Positions 57,788 to 64,000 of a DNA stretch of 64,000 bases are shown one piece after another. Positions within the stretch are counted from its first letter, which is position 1, and every line of letters begins with the position of its first letter. Made by a program: the position numbers and the translations under genes. The stretch lies in the NCBI GenBank assembly GCA_012927585.1, contig JABBOY010000011.1, positions 30,434 through 94,433 of the forward strand, written 5' to 3'. This DNA is from Glaciimonas sp. GTDB taxonomy: Bacteria > Pseudomonadota > Gammaproteobacteria > Burkholderiales > Burkholderiaceae_D. Below the pieces are notes generated by a model that worked only from the letters and a program-made list of their open reading frames with translations, had not been told where the DNA came from and made no database searches.

Positions 57788-58666
57788 ATGAAAAAAATCC
57801 GAAAAGCTGTTTTTCCGGTAGCTGGCTTGGGTAGCCGTTTTTTGCCAGCCACCAAGGCCCAACCGAAAGAGATGTTGCCGATTGTCGACAAGCCCTTGAT
57901 CCAGTATGCAGTCGAGGAAGCTGCGGCGGCCGGCATCACCGACATGGTCTTCATCACCGGGCGCAACAAGCGCGCCATCGAAGACCATTTCGACAAGGCC
58001 TATGAAATGGAGGCTGAACTGGAGGCTGCCGGCAAGGAAGAATTGCTGGCATTGGTGCGCAGCGTAATTCCACCCCATATCCATTGCATCTTCATCCGTC
58101 AGCCGGCACCGCTGGGGCTGGGGCATGCGGTGCTGTGCGCCCGCCCGGTGATCGGCGATGAACCGTTTGCCGTGTTGCTAGCCGATGACCTGATGGACCC
58201 CGATAGTGGGCAGCTGCCGGTGATGGCGCAAATGACGCAGCTCTTTGAAGCCGAGCAAGCCAGCATCATCGCGGTGCAAAATGTGCCGCGCGCCTTGACG
58301 CAGCAATACGGTATCGTCAGCAGTACGCCGTACAAGGAGCGCTTGGAGCGCATGCGCGGCATCATTGAAAAGCCCTCGCCGGAGAATGCGCCGTCGACGC
58401 TTGCCGTCAGTGGGCGCTATGTATTATCGAACCGGATCTTTGATTTCCTGGAGCTCCAGGGTAAAGGTCAGGGCGGTGAGATTCAATTAACCGATGCTAT
58501 CGCCCAGTTATTGCAAAGCGATCCGGTGTATGCCTACCGTTACGCTGCTACTTGTTATGATTGCGGTTCCAAATTGGGTTACTTGCAAGCCAGCGTCGCA
58601 TTGGGTTTGAAACATCCTGAAACCGGTGCGGCGTTTGCCGGCTATCTGCGCAGTCTTTCATTTTGA
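57788..58666 (+). CDS. galU: UTP-glucose-1-phosphate uridylyltransferase
   Basis: 292 residues. The nucleotide-binding start is [40 protein letters not shown], followed by [46 protein letters not shown] and [16 protein letters not shown]. It makes UDP-glucose for LPS and exopolysaccharides. It follows ligA after 21 bp, so is probably co-transcribed with smc-zipA-ligA. Confidence 0.95.
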   Translation: MKKIRKAVFPVAGLGSRFLPATKAQPKEMLPIVDKPLIQYAVEEAAAAGITDMVFITGRNKRAIEDHFDKAYEMEAELEAAGKEELLALVRSVIPPHIHCIFIRQPAPLGLGHAVLCARPVIGDEPFAVLLADDLMDPDSGQLPVMAQMTQLFEAEQASIIAVQNVPRALTQQYGIVSSTPYKERLERMRGIIEKPSPENAPSTLAVSGRYVLSNRIFDFLELQGKGQGGEIQLTDAIAQLLQSDPVYAYRYAATCYDCGSKLGYLQASVALGLKHPETGAAFAGYLRSLSF

Positions 58667-58682
58667 GGGAGATAAAGTCAGC

Positions 58683-59216
58683 ATGATCCGGCCAATTCTA
58701 AAAATGGGCGACCCAAGGTTGCTGCGCCATGCTGAGCCGGTGACGGACTTTGCCAATCCTGCACTGGAGGAATTGATTGCGGATATGTTCGACACCATGC
58801 ATGCGGTCGAAGGCGTTGGACTCGCTGCGCCGCAGATCGGGGTTAACCTGCAACTGGTTATTTTCGGCTTCGGGAAAAATGTCCGCTACCCGGATGCGCC
58901 GGCCGTACCGGAAACGATTTTGATCAATCCGCAACTGACGTCGCTATCGCAAGAAACTGAGGACGGCTGGGAGGGCTGCCTGTCGGTGCCGGGCCTGCGC
59001 GGCCTGGTGCCGCGCTGGAAAATGCTGCATTACGAAGGCATGGATCAGTTCGGCAATCGCATCAGCCGCGATGTGGAAGACTTCCATGCCCGCGTGGTGC
59101 AGCATGAAGTTGACCACCTGGAAGGCATTCTGTACCCAATGCGTATCAAGGACATGACGCAGTTCGGTTATGTGGATGTGCTGTTTCCTGAGCTGGAAGC
59201 GGATAGCGACGAATGA
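58683..59216 (+). CDS. def: Peptide deformylase
   Basis: 177 residues from ATG 58683, which follows GAGGGAGA. All three catalytic motifs are present: [23 protein letters not shown] and [11 protein letters not shown], with the metal cysteine and two histidines. It removes the formyl group from nascent proteins. It stands 16 bp after galU and ends at a repeat-rich intergenic region. It is probably a second deformylase, since def is usually next to fmt elsewhere; that is an inference. Confidence 0.95.
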   Translation: MIRPILKMGDPRLLRHAEPVTDFANPALEELIADMFDTMHAVEGVGLAAPQIGVNLQLVIFGFGKNVRYPDAPAVPETILINPQLTSLSQETEDGWEGCLSVPGLRGLVPRWKMLHYEGMDQFGNRISRDVEDFHARVVQHEVDHLEGILYPMRIKDMTQFGYVDVLFPELEADSDE

Positions 59217-59292
59217 TTATGTTTGAGAGCGGCTGCCGGCGATTGCAGCAAATTTTCTGGTCGTGTTTGATGTGATATCTATACTGCTATTG

Positions 59293-59352
59293 GTATTTTT
59301 AAATGCTGCATATAAAATATGCGGAAAGTATAGTGTTTTTTGTGATACTCCA
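59293..59352 (-). repeat. 60-bp intergenic repeat, copy D
   Basis: Read on the minus strand: TGGAGTATCA start, CCGCAT at 29-34, AAAAATAC end. The centre is the perfect hairpin GCATAT-TTT-ATATGC. It lies between the convergent def and pseudouridine synthase genes. Confidence 0.75.
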
Positions 59353-59391
59353 AGTTATTGTTATATCGATAACTAATCGGTGCGTATGTGC

Positions 59392-59458
59392 GTAGGTGCG
59401 AATTTATTCGCCCAAGCTCGCATGGAAGAATAAAGAGTGCGCATAAATTCGCACCTAC
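59392..59458. repeat. GTAG-headed REP pair (family R3)
   Basis: GTAGGTGCGAATTTATTCGC at the start pairs with AAATTCGCACCTAC at the end. The left arm folds alone as GCGAAT-TT-ATTCGC after GTAG. It is the only copy of this sequence in the window. Confidence 0.65.
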
Positions 59459-59476
59459 AAGGCGCGTAAGGATTTC

Positions 59477-60223
59477 TCAGAAGCGCTCGTCGGCCCGCAA
59501 ATAGCGCCATTCTCCGGTTGGCAAGTCGCCCAGCGTGATGTTGCCGATTCGTACCCGCTTCAGACCAAGTACCTCCAACCCCACGATGTCGCACATGCGG
59601 CGAATCTGTCTTTTTTTGCCTTCGCGCAGCGTAAAACTGAGCTGATCTTCGTTTTGCCACTTCACCTTGGCCGGCAGCAAAGGTTTGCCGTCGAGCATCA
59701 GACCATGATTCAGGCGTTTTAGCTGATCCTCGGGCAATTTCCCGGGTTTGCCGTATTTCACCCTGACCAGATATTCTTTCTCGACGCTGGTGTCGGAGCC
59801 GATCAAATGTTTGGCGATGCGGCCATCTTGCGTCAAGACCAGCAGTCCTACTGAATCGATATCGAGCCGTCCGGCGGCCACCAGACTGCGCAATTGGGTC
59901 GGGTGGAATTTTTCCGGTGCGGCGTCTTCTTGCCACCGCGTGTCAGCTTTTACCAGCGCGATCGCGGGCGTATAACCATCTTCAGCCTGACCGCTGACAT
60001 AGCCCATCGGCTTGTTGATCAGTATCGTGACGCGTTTCGATTGTTCGGCACTGGCCTGGCGTTCAACCGTGATTTTCTGGCCAGGCATGACTTTGCTTCC
60101 CAGTACCGACACTATCGCGCCGTCGACGCGAACCCAGCCGCGTTCAATCCATTCGTCGGCTTCGCGCCGCGAGCAAAGACCTAATTCAGACATGCGTTTG
60201 GATAAACGAAGGGGTTCAGACAT
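59477..60223 (-). CDS. RNA pseudouridine synthase of the RsuA/RluF group
   Basis: 248 residues from ATG 60223 (MSEPLRLSKRMSELGLCSRREADEWIERGWVRVDG, an S4 domain). The catalytic motif is AAGRLDIDSVGLLVLTQDGRIA with the aspartate. EKEYLVRVKYG and LREGKKRQIRRMCDIVGLEVLGLKRVRIG follow. The NKPMGYVSG and EKEYLV parts suggest RluF (23S U2604), but RluB/RluE/RsuA cannot be ruled out. The longer frame upstream of 60223 is not family-like. Confidence 0.85.
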   Translation of the reverse strand: MSEPLRLSKRMSELGLCSRREADEWIERGWVRVDGAIVSVLGSKVMPGQKITVERQASAEQSKRVTILINKPMGYVSGQAEDGYTPAIALVKADTRWQEDAAPEKFHPTQLRSLVAAGRLDIDSVGLLVLTQDGRIAKHLIGSDTSVEKEYLVRVKYGKPGKLPEDQLKRLNHGLMLDGKPLLPAKVKWQNEDQLSFTLREGKKRQIRRMCDIVGLEVLGLKRVRIGNITLGDLPTGEWRYLRADERF

Positions 60224-60287
60224 GGCGATAAATTTTAATGTGGGGGCGAGATTGCAGAAGACGAAAGCTCCGATCGGAGGCGAACAA

Positions 60288-62840
60288 TTATACGCCCAGC
60301 GCTTCCAGTAAATGGGTTTCGAGCTGGATTTGGGTTCGGGCATTGTTCAGTAGCGGGCCATCGATCAGAAAAACGTCTTCGACGCGCTCGCCCAGCGTCA
60401 TGATTTTTGCCATGTGCAGATTCACCTTGTACTTCGCCAGCACAATTGCAATCGCATACAGCAAACCGTTGCGATCATTGGCGGAAACGGACAGTAGATA
60501 ATACTGGCCGCGTTCGTCCGGCCGCAAATCGACAGTCGGCTTGATCGGGAAGGTGCGCGACAGGCGCGACAGGCGACCTTGGCTCGGCGCCGGCAGAGCT
60601 GCCGAACTTTGCAGCAGTTCGGTCAACTCGTGTTCTATCAGGCTGATGATGTCGCGGTAATTATTGGCGAAAGTTGTTTCCGTTACAAAAAAAGTGTCGA
60701 GTGCGTAACCATGCCTGGTGGTGTGGATCTTGGCATCGAGAATGCTGAAATTCTTGCGGTCGAAGTAACTGCAGATACGGGCAAACAGATCGGGCTGATC
60801 CCGCGTATAAACCGTTACCTGCAAGCCTTCGCCAATCGGCGCTAGCCGGCTTTTTACTATGGGTATGCGGCTGTCGACTTTGTCATACAGCGACCGGGTT
60901 TGCCATGCGATATCGGCGGCGTCGCTGCGCAAAAAATAAGCAATATCGAGTTGTTTCCAGAGCGCATTGTGTGCGTCGGCCGGCAAGCCATACAAACGCA
61001 GCGTCTTGAGCGCATTGTCCTGCCGGTTCCGAAATTCGCGGTCAGTGGAAGGCGATTCGCCGCCCAGCACCCGCAACGTCAATTGGTACAGGTCTTCCAG
61101 CAGCTTGCCTTTCCATGCATTCCAGACTTTGGGGCTGGTACCCCGAATGTCGGCTACAGTCAGCAAATACAGTGCTGTCAGATGGCGCTCGTTCTTTGCC
61201 AGTTGGGCAAAACTGAGGATCACATCGGGGTCCGATAAATCTTTTTTTTGCGCCACTTGCGACATGATCAGATGGTTTTCCACCAGGAAAACGATCAGCT
61301 CGGTATCCTCTTTGCTTAAGCCATGATCCTTGCAGAATTTGCTGGCATCGACTATTCCCAGCTTGGAATGGTCACCGCCACGGCCTTTAGCAATATCGTG
61401 AAACAAGGCTGCGACATACAGCAACCAGGGTTGGGCGAAGTTGCCCATCAACTGGCTGCAGAATGGATATTCGTGCGCATGCTCGGTCATCGTGAAGCGA
61501 CGCACATTGCGCACTACCATCAAAATATGCTGATCTACCGTATACACATGGAATAGATCGTGTTGCATCTGGCCTACGATGCGCCTGAAGTTAGGCAGGT
61601 AGCGGCCCAAAATATCGGTCTGATTCATCCGCCTGAGCGCATGCGTAATCCCTTGTGGCGCTTTCAGGATGGCAATAAATAATGCCCGATTGGCTGGCGC
61701 GCGCCGGAAACGGTCATCGATTCCGAAGCGGGCATGCCACAGTGCGCGCAGAGTGCGCGCCGTCATGCCTTCCAGGTCGGAATGCTGCGCCAGCAGCAGA
61801 AATACTTCCAGCATTGCGGATGGACTGGTCTCAAAAGTGTCGTTCTGCGCGATATCGATGAAACCATTGACTTCATTGAAGCGCTCGTTGATCGCGCGCG
61901 GATTGATCGGCAGCGGGAACAATTGCACTTCGATGTTTTGCAGCAGAATTGTATTCAATTGGGTCACAGCTTTTGCGGCCCGATAATAGCGCTGCATCAG
62001 GAATTCGCTGGACCGGCAGGCATCGGTTGTGACGAAGCCGAAGGTCTCGGCTATCGGCGTTTGCACATCAAACAGCAAGCGGTCTTCGCGCCTGCCGGCA
62101 TGGATGTGCAGGCGTATCCGAATATCCGTGAAAGCGCGTTCCTTCTGCGTCAACTGGCGCGCTTCGGTGGCCGTGATCAAGTCTCTTTCGGCCAGTTCGC
62201 GCCAGGAATTACCCAAGCCGGCCGCTTTTGCGACCCACAGAATGACTTGCAAATCCCTTAATCCGCCCGGACTTTCCTTGCAGTTCGGCTCCAGGCTGTA
62301 CGGGGTATCTTCATATTTCGCATGGCGCTGGCGCAGTTCCAGCATTTTGGCCTGAAAAAAAGCCTGGGGGTTCATCGCCGCCATGTACCGGGCCTGCAGG
62401 AACTGGAACAGTTTTTTGTTGCCAGTCACCAGCCGTGCTTCCAGCAGGCCGGTTTTAATCGTAATGTCGCCGTCGGACTCGCTCAGGCACTCGTCGATCG
62501 TGCGGATGCTGTGACCGATTTCGAGCCCGATATCCCACAGCATTTGCACCAGTTGTTCCAGTTTGGGGCGAAGCGATGCATCGGCACTGGAAGGCAACAA
62601 CACGAGCAAATCGACATCCGAACAAGGGAATAACTCGCCCCGGCCATAGCCGCCGACACCCACTAGCGCCACCGAAGCAGGCAGCGCCAGCGCTTGCCAT
62701 GCTTGTATTAGTGCGGCATCGACGTTCTTGCGCAAGACCCTCAGGAGCTTGTCAGGTTTGCTGTCTGCCTGGAACGCCAGGATGGCGGTTTGCCGTTCCG
62801 ACTTCAATCGTTCCTTCAGTGTTAGCGCCAGCGATACCAT
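60288..62840 (-). CDS. glnD: Bifunctional uridylyltransferase/uridylyl-removing enzyme GlnD
   Basis: 850 residues. The nucleotidyltransferase motif is [23 protein letters not shown] (G-G-x-G-R-x-E-L-x-P-x-S-D-x-D). An HD hydrolase domain is [21 protein letters not shown]. Two ACT domains close the protein (from [33 protein letters not shown] and [34 protein letters not shown]). It modifies PII proteins according to glutamine and so controls nitrogen metabolism. It follows map after two bases, so the two are coupled. Confidence 0.95.
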   Translation of the reverse strand: MVSLALTLKERLKSERQTAILAFQADSKPDKLLRVLRKNVDAALIQAWQALALPASVALVGVGGYGRGELFPCSDVDLLVLLPSSADASLRPKLEQLVQMLWDIGLEIGHSIRTIDECLSESDGDITIKTGLLEARLVTGNKKLFQFLQARYMAAMNPQAFFQAKMLELRQRHAKYEDTPYSLEPNCKESPGGLRDLQVILWVAKAAGLGNSWRELAERDLITATEARQLTQKERAFTDIRIRLHIHAGRREDRLLFDVQTPIAETFGFVTTDACRSSEFLMQRYYRAAKAVTQLNTILLQNIEVQLFPLPINPRAINERFNEVNGFIDIAQNDTFETSPSAMLEVFLLLAQHSDLEGMTARTLRALWHARFGIDDRFRRAPANRALFIAILKAPQGITHALRRMNQTDILGRYLPNFRRIVGQMQHDLFHVYTVDQHILMVVRNVRRFTMTEHAHEYPFCSQLMGNFAQPWLLYVAALFHDIAKGRGGDHSKLGIVDASKFCKDHGLSKEDTELIVFLVENHLIMSQVAQKKDLSDPDVILSFAQLAKNERHLTALYLLTVADIRGTSPKVWNAWKGKLLEDLYQLTLRVLGGESPSTDREFRNRQDNALKTLRLYGLPADAHNALWKQLDIAYFLRSDAADIAWQTRSLYDKVDSRIPIVKSRLAPIGEGLQVTVYTRDQPDLFARICSYFDRKNFSILDAKIHTTRHGYALDTFFVTETTFANNYRDIISLIEHELTELLQSSAALPAPSQGRLSRLSRTFPIKPTVDLRPDERGQYYLLSVSANDRNGLLYAIAIVLAKYKVNLHMAKIMTLGERVEDVFLIDGPLLNNARTQIQLETHLLEALGV

Positions 62841-62842
62841 CT

Positions 62843-63673
62843 TCAGAGTGTGACTAGGCTGGCCGGCGTATTGGTAATAAATGCCGGCGGCGGCGGCATG
62901 CCGGGAGATAGGGTCAGCACTTCATAGCCTGTTTCAGTCACCAGAATCATGTGTTCCCATTGCGCGGAAAGGCTGCGATCCTTGGTTTTGATAGTCCAGC
63001 CATCACCCATCTCGCGCAATTCACGCCGTCCAGCATTAATCATGGGCTCAACAGTGAAAATCATGCCCGCTTCCAGCCTTTCCAGCGTGCCGGGGCGACC
63101 ATAGTGGAGAACTTGCGGCTCTTCGTGAAATACCTTGCCGATGCCGTGACCGCAGAATTCACGCACTACGCTATAACCCGCCTTTTCGGCGTGCTGCTGA
63201 ATAACGAAACCGATGTCGCCCAGATGCGCACCGGGTTTGATTTTCGCAATGCCCAGCCACATGCATTCATACGTAATCAGGCTCAAGCGCCGGGCCAGGA
63301 TCGATGGCTCGCCCACAAAAAACATCCGGCTGGTGTCGCCGTGATAGCCGTTCTTGATGACCGTAATGTCAAGGTTGATAACATCGCCATTCTTGAGCAC
63401 TTTGTCGCCCGGAATCCCATGACATATAACGTCGTTGACAGAGGTGCAAATGGCTTTCGGGAAAGGGGTGTATCCCGGTGGGCAATAATTCAGCGGGGCT
63501 GGAATAGTGTCTTGCACATCGGTCATGTATTCATGGCAGAGGCGGTCGAGTTCGCAGGTGGTCACACCGGCCTTAACATGGGGCGCAATGAAGTCCAGGA
63601 CTTCTGCGCCGAGTTTGCCGGCGACCCGCATGGCAACGATATCGTCAGGAGTTTTAATTGAAATAGAAGACAT
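62843..63673 (-). CDS. map: Methionine aminopeptidase, type I
   Basis: 276 residues. Metal ligands are visible in [24 protein letters not shown] (two aspartates), [22 protein letters not shown] (histidine), IFTVEPMIN (glutamate) and [12 protein letters not shown] (glutamate). It removes the N-terminal methionine from new proteins. The start [27 protein letters not shown] is typical. A 12-residue tail with PPPPAF-like [13 protein letters not shown] is longer than usual. The gene to the right is expected to be divergent rpsB, beyond the window. Confidence 0.95.
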   Translation of the reverse strand: MSSISIKTPDDIVAMRVAGKLGAEVLDFIAPHVKAGVTTCELDRLCHEYMTDVQDTIPAPLNYCPPGYTPFPKAICTSVNDVICHGIPGDKVLKNGDVINLDITVIKNGYHGDTSRMFFVGEPSILARRLSLITYECMWLGIAKIKPGAHLGDIGFVIQQHAEKAGYSVVREFCGHGIGKVFHEEPQVLHYGRPGTLERLEAGMIFTVEPMINAGRRELREMGDGWTIKTKDRSLSAQWEHMILVTETGYEVLTLSPGMPPPPAFITNTPASLVTL

Positions 63674-64000
63674 AATGAGCAGCAGTAAGCGTAAATAGCT
63701 TAAGAATCGGTTAAAGCAGAATTATAAACGAGCCGACAATTATTTTCTTAGAGGCCATCTACCTTGATTGCCCCTTTTCCAATGCCAGAATTCTTTCTAA
63801 AAGCAAAATGAGGTTGAGAGGATCCTGTCCTGAAAACCAGCGGCTGGCAGGGAGTCAGATTTTGGGTTGAAAATACCCCACAGGTGTGGGGAAAACGTTT
63901 ATCAAGTAGTGCAGGCCTCCGTGCCTGCGGCCCGGTGCAGGCACGGAGGCCTGCACTACTTGATTTTGCGTAGGTACAAAGTACAAAAAAAATGGCACAA
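63674..64000. other. Upstream region of map, with hairpins
   Basis: 327 bp with no supported gene. It holds the map promoter region, a 16-bp hairpin CCCCACAGGTGTGGGG at 63876-63891 flanked by A-rich sequence, and an R2 REP pair. The window ends before any next gene can be seen. Confidence 0.5.
63906..63959. repeat. GTAG-headed REP pair (family R2), second copy
   Basis: It is nearly identical to 31918-31971: GTAGTGCAGGCCTCCGTGCC at the start and the complement ending CTAC. The spacer between arms differs (GCGGCCCGGT in place of the CATGGGATT region). Confidence 0.75.

Overview
The window looks like the chromosome of a betaproteobacterium of the order Burkholderiales, probably close to the Oxalobacteraceae (Herminiimonas/Janthinobacterium type). 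This is an inference from gene content and order: tauE-cysI-DUF934-cysH-cysD-cysN-cobA beside divergent cysB, lptF-lptG opposite pepA, dapC-dapD-pilU-yffB-dapE-prmB, smc-zipA-ligA-galU-def, and rluF-like-glnD-map. No rRNA, tRNA or CRISPR array was seen.

Region 1 (1 to about 18.7 kb) is a decayed genomic island. Its left end holds the start of an anaerobic aromatic operon on the minus strand: benzoyl-CoA reductase subunits that look bzd-type (bzdN, bzdO and an ATPase subunit cut by the window edge). Upstream lie paired TGCA repeats like those bound by BzdR/BoxR repressors. Next to it are remains of a Tn4371-like integrative element: a ParB-like protein, a repA/parA pair fused by deletion, a broken AlpA-like HTH gene and a DUF2285 protein. 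A mosaic of fragments follows: a Tn3 transposase tail, an IS21-like end, a DHFR/AraC chimera and a truncated radC. Then comes a defence segment: an Abi_C protein, the AbiE toxin-antitoxin pair and a three-gene ABC-3C conflict system. Two of the three ABC-3C genes carry single clear lesions, an in-frame amber codon and an 8-bp tandem duplication. A tyrosine integrase with several lesions and a cluster of perfect palindromes close the island beside pepA.

Region 2 (18.7 to 31.2 kb) is core: leucyl aminopeptidase, the LPS-export permeases LptF and LptG, a sirohydrochlorin chelatase, and a tightly packed assimilatory sulfate-reduction operon with its regulator CysB. CobA and the CbiX-type chelatase can supply the siroheme that CysI needs. 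CysD/CysN activate sulfate to APS, CysH (iron-sulfur type) reduces APS to sulfite, and CysI reduces sulfite to sulfide.

Region 3 (31.2 to 42.7 kb) is less conserved: a methyltransferase, a class III CoA-transferase, an AraC regulator, a DMT exporter, an unnamed exported protein divergent from a cysteine-rich HTH regulator, a periplasmic binding protein coupled to a CHASE-GGDEF diguanylate cyclase, a polar amino-acid ABC uptake pair without its ATPase, an FMN reductase and a VOC protein.

Region 4 (42.7 to 64 kb) is housekeeping: an ABC-F ATPase, PrmB, lysine/diaminopimelate genes, PilU, SMC, ZipA, LigA, GalU, Def, a pseudouridine synthase, GlnD and Map.

The core part is scattered with intergenic repeats. 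One is a family of six elements, each exactly 60 bp, that I could not match to any named repeat. Others are GTAG-headed hairpins of the REP/BIME type in three sequence families, and a roughly 230-bp MITE-like palindrome. These, together with the broken ABC-3C system and the bzd operon on an integrative-element scar, are the observations most worth following up.
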